A stretch of DNA of 64,000 nucleotides, taken from positions 868,001 through 932,000 of the forward strand of contig CAZHDY010000001.1 of NCBI GenBank assembly GCA_964531025.1, written 5' to 3'. Of the stretch, positions 8,210-15,829 are shown piece by piece. The notes beneath the pieces are model-generated. The model ran no database searches and had not been told where the DNA came from. It worked only from the letters and a program-made list of their open reading frames with translations. The position numbers were made by a program, and so were the translations under genes. Source of the stretch: CALMEC01 sp964531025. GTDB lineage: Bacteria; Actinomycetota; Thermoleophilia; Miltoncostaeales; Miltoncostaeaceae. The first letter of the stretch is position 1; every line of letters begins with the position of its first letter.

Positions 8210-9016
8210 TCAGCGACGCCTCGCCGTCGCCAGCAGGTAGGTCCAGTCGAGGGCGAAGCCGTCGTCGGTCGCACGCCCCCGCTCCGTGGCGACGGCGACA
8301 AGGTCGGCGCGCGCGGCCGGCCAGCCGTCCGCCCCGAGACGTGTGCGGGCAGCGACGAACGCGGCCGCGTGCTGCTCCAGCGTCGCGACGATGTCGTCCG
8401 CCGACGATCCCCGCCAGCTGACGGTCCGGGGCTCGCAGTGAAGGTCATCGACACCGTCGGTGAACCACACGGCCAGCCGGCCGGGATCGCCCCAGTCATG
8501 CGGATCGCTCATCCCCGGAGGAGGGGCGGGCATGTGTTCCCTCATCACCGCCGAGAACACTCCCGACGTACCGTCGCGCCTCCAGGCTGCGGTGGCGATC
8601 CGGCCTCCGGGGCGGGTGACGCGCAGCAGCTCGTCCGCGGCACGCTGAGGATCGGGCGCGAACATCACCCCGAGCACCGACACGACGGCGTCGAAACAGG
8701 CGTCGTCGAAGGGCAGCTCCTCGGCGTTCCCGGCGACCCACTCGACCGCGGCACCGGCCTCGGCGGTACGGCGGGCACCGCGCTCACGTAAGGCGTCGGT
8801 CAGCTCGAGCGCGACGACCTCGGCACCCCGCTGCGCGGCGGCGAGCGCGACGTTGCCGGTGCCGGCCGCTACATCCAGCACGCGCTCTCCCGATCGGATG
8901 CCGATGGCATCGACGGCGGCCTCCGCCACCGGGGCCAGATGGGGCGCGATCCGGTCGTAGTCCCCGAGGGACCACAGCTCGGAGGCCGCGCGCAGCCGTT
9001 GGTCGTGCGCGCTCAC
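8210..9016 (-). CDS. Class I SAM-dependent methyltransferase
   Basis: 268 residues from the GTG at 9016, which overlaps the preceding stop as GTGA; the frame is open to 9205 but that extension would cover the upstream gene in a wrong-looking arginine-rich frame. Motif I is LDVAAGTGNVAL near residue 48, followed by an acidic motif II region and LRVTRPGGRIATAAW after motif III, as in UbiE/Methyltransf_11 enzymes. It is the last gene of a four-gene operon headed by a COG0523 GTPase and its partner. Its substrate is unknown; membership of a metal-linked operon is the only clue. Confidence 0.8.
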   Translation of the reverse strand: MSAHDQRLRAASELWSLGDYDRIAPHLAPVAEAAVDAIGIRSGERVLDVAAGTGNVALAAAQRGAEVVALELTDALRERGARRTAEAGAAVEWVAGNAEELPFDDACFDAVVSVLGVMFAPDPQRAADELLRVTRPGGRIATAAWRRDGTSGVFSAVMREHMPAPPPGMSDPHDWGDPGRLAVWFTDGVDDLHCEPRTVSWRGSSADDIVATLEQHAAAFVAARTRLGADGWPAARADLVAVATERGRATDDGFALDWTYLLATARRR

Positions 9017-9252
9017 GCGGCCGCCTCGGGTTCGTCGTGGGCCTGCCGGAACCACTCCCTCACGCGCTCGAGGTACTCGTCGCCATAGAGCTCGGCGAAC
9101 CGGGCCGTGTGGGGGTCGCCGCGATCGGCAAGTGCATCCCGACGGCGCCGGCAGTAGTCGCGGGTCAGCGGGATCCCGCAGCGGATCTCGATGCACTCGC
9201 GCCACTCGGCGTAGGTGCGCGGGGGACGGAACGACGACGTACTCGCGCTCAT
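9013..9252 (-). CDS. Small conserved-looking protein of unknown function
   Basis: 79 residues from the ATG at 9252, with GGAGAGGA 8 nt upstream; a longer frame to 9306 would overlap the GTPase gene. It is soluble and charged, without signal or membrane segment, and predicted mostly helical. Three cysteines lie in the first half (ECIEIRCG and DYC). I do not recognise the family. It is sandwiched between a COG0523 GTPase (25 bp upstream) and a methyltransferase (GTGA overlap), so it is probably translated with both and belongs to the same metal-linked process. Confidence 0.6.
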   Translation of the reverse strand: MSASTSSFRPPRTYAEWRECIEIRCGIPLTRDYCRRRRDALADRGDPHTARFAELYGDEYLERVREWFRQAHDEPEAAA

Positions 9253-9277
9253 GAACGGTGTCCTCTCCGGTCTCTGC

Positions 9278-10276
9278 TCATCTGTCGGAATCGGTGCTCG
9301 TGACAAGACACCCGCGAAAACCCTCGGTCAGCGCATCGCGGTCGAGATTCCGACCGATGAAGACCAGGCGGTTACGACGCTCGTCCCGACCCCAGGGCCG
9401 GTCCCGCTGACCGTCGAACAGCATGTGCACGCCCTGGAACACGAAACGGTCGTCCTCGCCATCGAGGGCGATGATGCCTTTCATGCGGAAGATGTCCTGC
9501 CCCTGAGTGCGCAGCAAGGCCGACAGCCACGCGTCGAACCGGAGACCGTCCAGATGGCCGGGCTCGTCGATGCCGACCGAGACGACGTCGTCGTCGTGGT
9601 GGTGGTCGTGCTCGTCGTCCATGAACCCGGGATCCAGCTCCAGTTTGCGATCGAGATCGAAGGCACCGACACCGACCACCGCGTCGATCGGCAGGTCCGC
9701 GTTCTGGGAACGGTGGATGCGCGCCATCGGATTCAGGCGGCCGATGCGCCTCACCAGGGCATCGACGGACCGCTGATCGACGAGGTCCGTCTTGTTGATC
9801 ACGATGACATCGCCGAAAGCGATCTGCTCGACGCACTCGTGGGAATCCTCGAGGTGGAGATCCACGTGCTTGGCGTCGACGAGCGTCACGATCGCGTCCA
9901 GATCGAGTTCGTCGCACAGCTCGTCGTCCGTGAAGAAGGTCTGGATGACGGGACCGGGGTCGGCCAATCCCGTCGTTTCGATGAGAATGTGGTCGAGTCG
10001 GTCCCGGCGTTCGAGGAGCTCGTGAAGGATCCGTATGAGGTCACCCCGGACGCTGCAACAGACGCATCCGTTGTTCATCTCGAAGATCTCCTCGTCGGCC
10101 TCGATCACGAGATCGTTGTCGATGCCGATCTCACCGAACTCGTTCTCGATCACGGCGATCCGCTTGCCGTGCTCCTCGGTCAGGATCCGGTTCAGCAGCG
10201 TGGTCTTACCGGATCCCAGGAAGCCGGTCAGAACGGTCACGGGGATCCGCGGCCGCTCGGTCGTCTCTGTGCTCAT
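9278..10276 (-). CDS. COG0523 (CobW/YjiA/ZNG1-like) GTP-binding metallochaperone
   Basis: 332 residues. It is a G3E-family P-loop GTPase with Walker A GFLGSGKTTLL (about residues 18-28), the metal-binding NNGCVCCSVRGDL motif (about 68-80), switch region ETTGLADP and base-recognition NKTD. A His/Asp-rich stretch near residue 218 (DDEHDHHHDDD) is a second metal-binding element, followed by the CobW C-terminal domain. The family loads zinc (or another metal) into client enzymes, often during zinc starvation. It overlaps the preceding small gene by ATGA and lies 2.7 kb from a Zur-like box and other zinc genes. Zinc is therefore the likely metal, though cobalt cannot be excluded. Confidence 0.92.
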   Translation of the reverse strand: MSTETTERPRIPVTVLTGFLGSGKTTLLNRILTEEHGKRIAVIENEFGEIGIDNDLVIEADEEIFEMNNGCVCCSVRGDLIRILHELLERRDRLDHILIETTGLADPGPVIQTFFTDDELCDELDLDAIVTLVDAKHVDLHLEDSHECVEQIAFGDVIVINKTDLVDQRSVDALVRRIGRLNPMARIHRSQNADLPIDAVVGVGAFDLDRKLELDPGFMDDEHDHHHDDDVVSVGIDEPGHLDGLRFDAWLSALLRTQGQDIFRMKGIIALDGEDDRFVFQGVHMLFDGQRDRPWGRDERRNRLVFIGRNLDRDALTEGFRGCLVTSTDSDR

Positions 10277-10575
10277 CGGTCGTCCTCCTCGTTCTGGATC
10301 GCCGTCTCGATGTCGTCACGGGTCACCTCGGCGGCAGGCTTGGCCACGCGGTACCGGACGCTGCCCTGCGATCGCATTCCGAGCAGGACCACGGTTTCGA
10401 CATCCGGACACTCCGGCTCCAGGCACCGCAGCTCCTGGACCATCAGCGTCGCGCCGTCCGGCAGGTCGCACACGTCGCGTATCCAGTCGCGGATCCGTGC
10501 GCGCACCGTGCGATCGATACCGCAGGGCGCGGCAAAAAGGGTCCCACCCGTATCGTGGATAGGATTCGTTCTCAT
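10273..10575 (-). CDS. Small partner protein of the COG0523 GTPase
   Basis: 100 residues if started at the ATG at 10575. Its C-terminal half (QELRCLEPECPDVETVVLL, KPAAEVTRDDI) resembles small proteins often encoded beside COG0523 GTPases and sometimes mislabelled nitrate reductase; this is from memory. The Cys pair CLEPEC could bind metal. The stop overlaps the GTPase start (ATGA). No Shine-Dalgarno precedes the ATG, while a TACCCT lies 7 nt upstream, compatible with a leaderless message; GTG at 10506 is an alternative. The first codons share TGAGAACG with the Zur-like box at 12964, so an operator may overlap the start. Confidence 0.7.
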   Translation of the reverse strand: MRTNPIHDTGGTLFAAPCGIDRTVRARIRDWIRDVCDLPDGATLMVQELRCLEPECPDVETVVLLGMRSQGSVRYRVAKPAAEVTRDDIETAIQNEEDDR

Positions 10576-10675
10576 CTAAATCAGGGTAGCTGATACCACG
10601 CGAAGGGGCCATCACCATGAAGCGGCTATTTGTCGACTCGTGGAACGACGAACATCGACCCGACGAAGACCCGCC

Positions 10676-11326
10676 TCAGCCGAAGAGCCCGCCGAGACGG
10701 CCGGGGAGCACGTCCTTCAGCCACGCGCGGGCGTCCTCGATGACGCCACTTATGATCTCGTCACGCAGGATCGATTCGATCGACCGCCCCTCGTCGAGCC
10801 CCGCCAGTATGGCGTTCACGTCGATCCTGTCGAGTGACCACCGGAGCATGTCGCCCGTCGAGAGCACCCGGTCGACCAGACTGTCGGGAATGCGGTCGGA
10901 GATGATCCCGGGAATGTTCAGTTGGTCGGCGATCGACGGCAGAAGCACCGATGCCTTCGGGAGCTGACCGTCCCGGTCGAGTCGGTCGATGGCGGTCCGC
11001 AGGCCCTCCTTGACCGACTGGGCAAGACCGCGGTCGTCGGTGCCGAGCTCCTTGGCGAGCTCGGCACGATCGGCCTTGGACGGCAGGGCGAGCAGAAGCC
11101 GTTCGCGGCTCACCCCGAGATCGCACGCCGCGTCATTGATGCCGGTCACGATGACGACCTCGACCAGGCCGTCGAGGTCGTCGGGGACCGGTCGTCCACG
11201 GTCCTGACAGGGGTCGGCGGTCCGCTGTGGAACGAAGTCGGCCCCGCCGGCAGCGAGTTGGACACCCAGCAGTCCGATGCTGAGGACGACGGCGACCGCG
11301 ATGAGGACATAGCCGCGGACGCTCAT
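10676..11326 (-). CDS. Membrane-anchored extracytoplasmic protein, MFS partner
   Basis: 216 residues: one N-terminal membrane segment (about 5-26) followed by an extracytoplasmic, largely helical domain. There are two cysteines near residue 39 and 68. No recognisable enzymatic motif. The ATG overlaps the stop of the MFS exporter gene (ATGA), so the two are translated together. A periplasm-facing accessory to the transporter is the natural inference. I do not recognise the family. Confidence 0.6.
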   Translation of the reverse strand: MSVRGYVLIAVAVVLSIGLLGVQLAAGGADFVPQRTADPCQDRGRPVPDDLDGLVEVVIVTGINDAACDLGVSRERLLLALPSKADRAELAKELGTDDRGLAQSVKEGLRTAIDRLDRDGQLPKASVLLPSIADQLNIPGIISDRIPDSLVDRVLSTGDMLRWSLDRIDVNAILAGLDEGRSIESILRDEIISGVIEDARAWLKDVLPGRLGGLFG

Positions 11327-12711
11327 GGCAGGGCCGCCGTCTCGCGGAGGAAGAGTGCGGGGATGATCGCGATGAGTGCGAGCGCGGCAGCGGCGAGGAA
11401 TGCCATGCGAAACGCGCGTGTCGCCGCGCGTTCGAGCTGATCGTTGAGACCGACCTCGAGGGCGTGTGCCTGCTCGGCCTGGTCGGCCGGAAGCCGGGCG
11501 CGGTCGAACGCGGCGCTGAGATCGGGGACGCGACCGGCCTCGGCCACCAACTGCTCGCTGAGACCCTCCGCCAGCCTCAGCTTGCTCGCCGTCGGCAGCC
11601 CCGAGTCGATCACCTGCGCCGCGATCGCCTCCTGCGCAGGCTGCCGTGCATCACGCAGATCGGCCGTGAAGATCGGAGTCAGTATCACGAGTCCCACGAC
11701 GATCCCGCCATGGCGCGCCGCGATCGTCCAGCCGCCGTGGATAGCCCGTGGCAAGCGGTCCCGGAGCGCCGACTGGGTGAGCGAGTCGACGGTCAGCCCA
11801 AGACCGAAACCGACCAGGATCTGGGGCGGAATCGTCCACATCGGGTTCGCGTCGGGCATGAAGGCGAGGCAGGCGAGGCCACCGCCGACGAGGACCGAAC
11901 CGGCGATGGCCTCGGCACGGGTGCCGGCCCTGACCGCGCGTGCCAGAGGAGGAGCGACGACCGCGGCAAGGGGGATCGCGATGACCGTGACGGCGGCCAG
12001 CGCCGGTGAACGACGCCAGCCCTCGACGAGCAGAAGGACGAGGAGGAACAGGGCCGCCGTGAGAGCCGCCGAGACGAACGCGAGCGCGAGGTTCGCCGGG
12101 ACATCGGGGCGGTCCAACCCGACGTCCTGGCGCCCGACGCTCGACCCGAGGCGCAGGGCGAACGGCAGTGCCAGAAGGACGAGCGGTACCTGGATGATGA
12201 AGATCGACTGCCAGCTGATCCACTCGGTCATGAGACCGCCGATCGTCGGTCCGATCGCCGAGCCCGCGACACCGGCGGCGATCCAGCGGGCCACTCCTCG
12301 GCGCTCGTCGTTTGAGGCGACGACGAGCAGTTCGAGACATGCCGCGATGACCAGTGCACCACCGACTGCCTGGATGACACGGCAGATGATGAGCACCTCG
12401 AGTGTGCCGGCCAGCGCGCAGCCCGCCGACGCCGCGGCAAAGGTGATGAGTCCGATCACCGCCGCGGTTCTCGCGGCTCCCCGGGCGCAGATCCTGGCGG
12501 CGGGCACCGCGATCACGGCGAGCACCAGGTTGAAGCCGGTGAGGACCCACGCCACCTCGGACACCTCGGCGTTCAGCTCACGCAGGATGTCCGGCAGGGC
12601 GAGCGTCACGATCGCCGAGTCGGCGAGGACGATGCCCACGGCGAGCGACAGCAGCGCCACCGCGACGTGGGTGGATCGAAGGTTGGCGGTCAGAGGGAGG
12701 TCGGTCGTCAC
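11323..12711 (-). CDS. MFS drug exporter, DHA2-like (EmrB/QacA type)
   Basis: 462 residues from the GTG at 12711. The frame is open to a TTG at 12957, but the extra 82 residues are arginine-rich and unlike a membrane N-terminus; the true start is unsure because no strong ribosome site is visible. The membrane part has 14 predicted helices, with the MFS loop replaced by RICARGAARTAA and motif C-like GSAIGPTIGG. A roughly 100-residue insertion rich in charged helix (about 365-440) precedes the last helix. Upstream, at 12964-12978, lies a Zur-like palindrome, so this efflux system may be zinc-responsive, although a drug substrate is the usual family role. Confidence 0.8.
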   Translation of the reverse strand: MTTDLPLTANLRSTHVAVALLSLAVGIVLADSAIVTLALPDILRELNAEVSEVAWVLTGFNLVLAVIAVPAARICARGAARTAAVIGLITFAAASAGCALAGTLEVLIICRVIQAVGGALVIAACLELLVVASNDERRGVARWIAAGVAGSAIGPTIGGLMTEWISWQSIFIIQVPLVLLALPFALRLGSSVGRQDVGLDRPDVPANLALAFVSAALTAALFLLVLLLVEGWRRSPALAAVTVIAIPLAAVVAPPLARAVRAGTRAEAIAGSVLVGGGLACLAFMPDANPMWTIPPQILVGFGLGLTVDSLTQSALRDRLPRAIHGGWTIAARHGGIVVGLVILTPIFTADLRDARQPAQEAIAAQVIDSGLPTASKLRLAEGLSEQLVAEAGRVPDLSAAFDRARLPADQAEQAHALEVGLNDQLERAATRAFRMAFLAAAALALIAIIPALFLRETAALP

Positions 12712-13024
12712 AGAGAGAAGACGGAATGTGACGACGTCGTCGCGCCGCACCCCGGCGTCGGCAAGCCGGTGCCCGTCCAGGGGGAGAGTAGCGACGTCCG
12801 GCCCGTGGGCCCTCGTCGATGACGGTCGCCCATCCTCCCCGCGCACCAGTCGATCGACCATGCGTCCGTCGGACCATGCCCTCGTCGGGACCAGCCGGCG
12901 GACGGTCCGCCGCCGGATGCGACCGAACACGCCGGTCCACCCTCCCATCCCGGCCAACCACCGTGAGAACGCTTATCACTCCCACCTGCTTGGCGATCGG
13001 CCCGTACTGGGCGACACTCGCTCC
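12712..13024. other. Divergent intergenic region with Zur-like box
   Basis: This 313-bp stretch separates the MFS gene (if it starts at 12711) from the His-rich protein gene. Part of it, 12712-12957, could instead encode a long N-terminus of the MFS protein. The only clear element is the 15-bp palindrome at 12964-12978. Confidence 0.4.
12964..12978. promoter_or_regulatory. Zur-like operator
   Basis: The sequence TGAGAACGCTTATCA has dyad symmetry of the form TGA-n-AA-n3-TT-n-TCA, very close to the actinobacterial Zur box pattern (TGA-n-AA...TT-n-TCA). It lies 46 bp upstream of the His-rich protein and also upstream of the divergent MFS operon. The Fur-family gene at 13415 encodes the likely binder. 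Confidence 0.6.
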
Positions 13025-13375
13025 ATGAACGATCACCACATCCATTCCAATCACCCCCACGAGCACGGCGCATCCTGCGGTCACACGGCCGTGCAGCACG
13101 AGGGCCACGTCGACTACCTGCACGACGGTCACCTCCACCACCCCCACGGCGACCATGTGGACGAGCACGTGGTGGCTGTCGGTGACGCCAACCCGGCGAC
13201 ATGCACTCCCGATCACGCCTGCGGCGGCCACGATCAGGACCACCGGCATGGTGACGACTGCGGGCACGAGGCGGTCCCCCACGGCGACCACACCGACTAC
13301 CTGGTCGACGGCCACCTGCACCATCCCCACGGCGACCACTGCGACGATCACGGGCCCCTTCCGACCGTTAGCTGA
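13025..13375 (+). CDS. Histidine-rich tandem-repeat metal-binding protein
   Basis: 116 residues from the ATG at 13025; this short gene is hidden in the 3' end of a much longer spurious frame. It has about 33 histidines. Two copies of a roughly 35-residue repeat are obvious: CGHTAVQHEGHVDYLHDGHL then HHPHGDH, and CGHEAVPHGDHTDYLVDGHL then HHPHGDH, separated by a linker with two cysteines. There is no signal peptide, so it is cytoplasmic. The composition and the upstream Zur-like box suggest a zinc buffer or chaperone. It is 39 bp upstream of the Fur-family regulator, probably in the same operon. Similar proteins occur near zinc genes in other bacteria. Confidence 0.8.
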   Translation: MNDHHIHSNHPHEHGASCGHTAVQHEGHVDYLHDGHLHHPHGDHVDEHVVAVGDANPATCTPDHACGGHDQDHRHGDDCGHEAVPHGDHTDYLVDGHLHHPHGDHCDDHGPLPTVS

Positions 13376-13414
13376 GGATGTGACTCATTCTTATCGTCGT
13401 GGTAGGGTCCGTCC

Positions 13415-13855
13415 ATGGACCCGGAGCTGCGCGATCGTTGGCTCGCCCACGCCCTGAAGCAGACGTCGACCGCGGGCCGACGGGCGGGAGCCGCACGGAT
13501 GGCGGTGATCGAGCTTCTGGCCCGTGACGGCCAGTGCCTGATCACCCCGCAGGAGATCACCGACCGTCTGCGGTCCGGGGGCAGTGGCTCGGCCGCCTCG
13601 GTCTATCGCATCGTCGACGACCTCCATCAGCTCGGCCTGCTGCACCGCTTCGACGGCGCGGACGGAGCCGCACGCTACGAGATCGCGGACCCCGGCCATC
13701 ATCACCACCACTTCGTCGACGATCGCACGGGTCGCGTCATGGCGTTCACCGACGACACACTGGAATCCGCCATCCACGCGATCGCCGAGCGCCTCGAAAT
13801 CGACCTGAGCGGACACGACGTCGTCCTCCGCGGGCAGCGCCGAGGCGGATCCTGA
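13415..13855 (+). CDS. Fur-family regulator (Zur-like) without cysteine zinc sites
   Basis: 146 residues. An N-terminal winged helix (about 10-85, with ITPQEITDRL and SAASVYRIVDDLHQLGLLHR) is followed by the Fur dimerisation domain starting at GHHHHHFVDD. The CxxC pairs that normally hold structural zinc are absent: the first is replaced by VDDRTG and the C-terminus ends GQRRGGS with none. The only cysteine is in the DNA-binding domain. Location beside a His-rich protein, a COG0523 GTPase and zinc-free ribosomal proteins argues for zinc sensing. A degenerate TGA-n7-TTATCG element at 13381-13396 could mediate autoregulation. Confidence 0.85.
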   Translation: MDPELRDRWLAHALKQTSTAGRRAGAARMAVIELLARDGQCLITPQEITDRLRSGGSGSAASVYRIVDDLHQLGLLHRFDGADGAARYEIADPGHHHHHFVDDRTGRVMAFTDDTLESAIHAIAERLEIDLSGHDVVLRGQRRGGS

Positions 13856-13909
13856 CCGCCTGGGAGCGACGCCCCGCCGCCGGACACCCGGAGCGAAGCT
13901 GAACCAGCC

Positions 13910-14030
13910 CTGTCAACTCCGGTGCCAGGCACCAGAGTTGACAGACAGGGACAGAAGCGGCTGATTAACAGGCACTTTGCGATAGCGACGGTTCGCCACG
14001 CATCTGTTGAGTGCCTGGCACCAGCGTTGG
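13910..14030. repeat. REP-like palindromic element pair
   Basis: A near-perfect 35-bp hairpin at 13910-13944 has arms CTGTCAACTC and GAGTTGACAG around the palindrome GGTGCC-A-GGCACC. A second, degenerate copy containing GTGCCTGGCAC and CAGCGTTGG lies at 14004-14030. The GTGCC-GGCAC core resembles repetitive extragenic palindromes mobilised by RAYT transposases. No transposase is encoded nearby. The pair sits between convergent genes and might also terminate transcription. Confidence 0.6.
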
Positions 14031-14047
14031 CACGCCGTGATCAGCCC

Positions 14048-14650
14048 TCAGTGGGCGTGCGCGGAGCGCGCGTCGTCCACCACCAGCAGGAGTCGTGATC
14101 CGGCCGACGCCGCCGGCGACCGGTGCAGGACCGTCGCCGTCTCGCCCGTCGGGTGGAGCACGCCTTTCAGGAAGGTGACCCAGCCGGCCTCCACGCGCCG
14201 GACGTCATCCTGTGACTCCGGGTCGCACCACTCCGTCCCGGGCCCGGTGTAGGTGCACAGCAGCCGCGCCCCCACGTGGTCGATGTGGAACTTCGGGCAC
14301 CGCCGATGGGGGTCCGCGTCGAGGCGCACCTTCACACGATCGGTGCCGACCGTGCGGGCGTAGAGATCGATCAGCTCGCAGATGTCGGCCAGAAGAAGTG
14401 CCTGTCCCCGCCCACGGGGAACGCCCGCGTCCTTCAGCAGCTGCCCGACGCCGACAGCGCACTCGTCGACCGGGGTCTGGGTGTCGACGCTGAGGTGGGG
14501 ACCGTCCGCGATCGTTTGGGCGATCGCGGTCAGCTCAGGATCGATCTCCCGCGTCCAGGTCCAGAGGCCGACTCCCTCGTCGTGGATCTGGGCCGCGCCG
14601 TCCGCCGATGCGGATCGCCGCGCATGATCACCGATCGCTGCCGTGCTCAT
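14048..14650 (-). CDS. DUF1826 domain protein
   Basis: 200 residues, soluble. The CPKFHIDHVGARLLCTYTGPGTEW segment (split here as CPKFHIDHV and CTYTGPGTEW) is the hallmark of DUF1826, with Cys/His/Asp residues that could coordinate metal. It is the last gene of the L28-L33-DUF1826 operon; its ATG overlaps the L33 stop (ATGA). DUF1826 proteins recur in zinc-starvation regulons with COG0523 GTPases, which matches this island. Biochemical function is unknown; a 2-oxoglutarate-oxygenase-like fold is possible but not shown. Confidence 0.8.
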   Translation of the reverse strand: MSTAAIGDHARRSASADGAAQIHDEGVGLWTWTREIDPELTAIAQTIADGPHLSVDTQTPVDECAVGVGQLLKDAGVPRGRGQALLLADICELIDLYARTVGTDRVKVRLDADPHRRCPKFHIDHVGARLLCTYTGPGTEWCDPESQDDVRRVEAGWVTFLKGVLHPTGETATVLHRSPAASAGSRLLLVVDDARSAHAH

Positions 14651-14814
14651 CGCGCCTCCCGGAACAGGACGTGACGACGAAGCCGCTTGTCGTACTTCTT
14701 GAGCTCGAGCCGATCGGGGCTGTTCCTGCGGGACTTGGTCGTCATGTAGACGGTCCCCGTTCCCTCGGTCGAGACCATGCGGATGGCGACGCGGTTGCCG
14801 GACTTCTTCCCCAT
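14647..14814 (-). CDS. rpmG: 50S ribosomal protein L33, zinc-independent form
   Basis: 55 residues, full length for bL33, starting MGKKSGNRVA at 14814. It contains no cysteine, so it is the C-minus paralog that replaces the zinc-ribbon form when zinc is scarce. It is separated by 1 nt from rpmB upstream and overlaps DUF1826 downstream, forming one operon. Such paralogs are Zur-repressed in other actinobacteria. Confidence 0.93.
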   Translation of the reverse strand: MGKKSGNRVAIRMVSTEGTGTVYMTTKSRRNSPDRLELKKYDKRLRRHVLFREAR

Positions 14815-14815
14815 G

Positions 14816-15052
14816 TCAGACCCTGACCCCTCGGGCGCGCAGATCGCGCACCACGCGCTCGATGCCGCGGGCATCGATGATCTTCATGCCGTGGGCGCTG
14901 ACGGTGAGACGGACGAACCGCTGCTCGCTGGGAACCCAGTAGCGCTTGCGCTGGATGTTCGGCATGAAGCGGCGCTTCGTCGTCCGGTGTGAGTGCGAGA
15001 CGTTGTTCCCCGAGCGCGGCGTCGCACCGGTGACCATGCAGTGTTTGGACAT
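14816..15052 (-). CDS. rpmB: 50S ribosomal protein L28, zinc-independent form
   Basis: 78 residues, beginning MSKHCMVTGATPRSGNNVSH. A single cysteine remains and the zinc-binding CxxC pairs are missing, so this is the C-minus type. It is first in the operon rpmB-rpmG-DUF1826. A 15-bp near-palindrome lies 65 bp upstream and fits Zur control. Exchange of zinc-containing L28/L33 for these forms frees ribosomal zinc; that role is known for the family. Confidence 0.93.
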   Translation of the reverse strand: MSKHCMVTGATPRSGNNVSHSHRTTKRRFMPNIQRKRYWVPSEQRFVRLTVSAHGMKIIDARGIERVVRDLRARGVRV

Positions 15053-15116
15053 GCTTCCTCCTCGTCATCGGCCGGGTCGATCCCGGATCCGGCCGCTCAG
15101 GAGCGTAGCACAGTAA

Positions 15117-15131
15117 TAAGATCTGATCTCA
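15117..15131. promoter_or_regulatory. Zur-like operator upstream of rpmB
   Basis: TAAGATCTGATCTCA is a 15-bp near-perfect palindrome (T-n-AGATC-n-GATCT-n-A). On the minus strand it begins TGAGA, like the box at 12964. It lies 65 bp upstream of the zinc-independent rpmB-rpmG-DUF1826 operon. Confidence 0.5.
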
Positions 15132-15151
15132 TTTGTAGGGCGGTGTGGACG

Positions 15152-15820
15152 TCACCCGTCGGCGTCGTCCTCACCCTTCCGGAATCCCTTCAGGACATGG
15201 GCGCCCAGGAGCAGGCAGCCGGCGGTCGCCAGCAGCAGGATGACGAGAGGCACCGTTGGCACCGATCCGGTGCCCACCCAGAAGAGCGAACCGGTGATCA
15301 CGGCCTCCTCGCGCCCCACCGTGATCGGCACGCGGTAGTCCCAGAGCTTGGTTCGTTTCCCACGGTCGGCCACGGCCGGCGGCGTGCCCGCCTCCCGATA
15401 GTGGGTGCGCCGATCGAACCATCGATGACGTCCCCCGTCGCCCACCCTCACCCACCGCGGCGCAGCGGCAGCGTCCTCGTCGCCGTTGGGCGGCGTACGC
15501 CCCAGGCGATCATGACTCAGCGCCATCGAGGGCGAGAGCACGTTGATGAACACGGGCCCCGCCGACTCGATCCGCGCATACGGCTCATCCCAGTAGCCAC
15601 GCACGGTGACGGTCTCACCGCTGCGGTTGGTCACCTCGAGCTGCTCGTCGTCGTCGATCATCCGGACGTCGATGCCGGTCGCGAGCCGCGGCGGGGTGAT
15701 GCCCTCGACCACCGACTCGTATGCATGCGACCCGTCGTGTGCCACCGCCGACCGTGCACCGATCGTCATTCCGACGATTGCCAGGGCCAGGGCGGCGGCA
15801 CACCGAGGGGCGCGGATCAC
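15152..15820 (-). CDS. Secreted, C-terminally anchored actinobacterial protein
   Basis: 222 residues from the GTG at 15820. A signal peptide ends near AVAHD (about residue 28); one membrane helix lies near the C-terminus (about 190-210) followed by a short basic tail. The extracellular domain has VRGYWDEPYARI, a Trp/His-rich RHRWFDRRTHY and KLWDYRVPI, features I associate with an uncharacterised actinobacterial family often near copper genes. It lies 9 bp downstream of the cytochrome c gene in the heme-copper reductase operon, so a role in copper or heme assembly is a reasonable inference. Confidence 0.6.
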   Translation of the reverse strand: MIRAPRCAAALALAIVGMTIGARSAVAHDGSHAYESVVEGITPPRLATGIDVRMIDDDEQLEVTNRSGETVTVRGYWDEPYARIESAGPVFINVLSPSMALSHDRLGRTPPNGDEDAAAAPRWVRVGDGGRHRWFDRRTHYREAGTPPAVADRGKRTKLWDYRVPITVGREEAVITGSLFWVGTGSVPTVPLVILLLATAGCLLLGAHVLKGFRKGEDDADG

Positions 15821-15829
15821 ATCGGGGCC

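Noticed and set aside
11444..13375. 643-residue frame on the plus strand
   Set aside because: All but its last 116 codons are antisense to the MFS gene and of shadow composition (Arg/Ser/Thr/Ala rich). Only the His-rich 3' end from 13025 is a gene.
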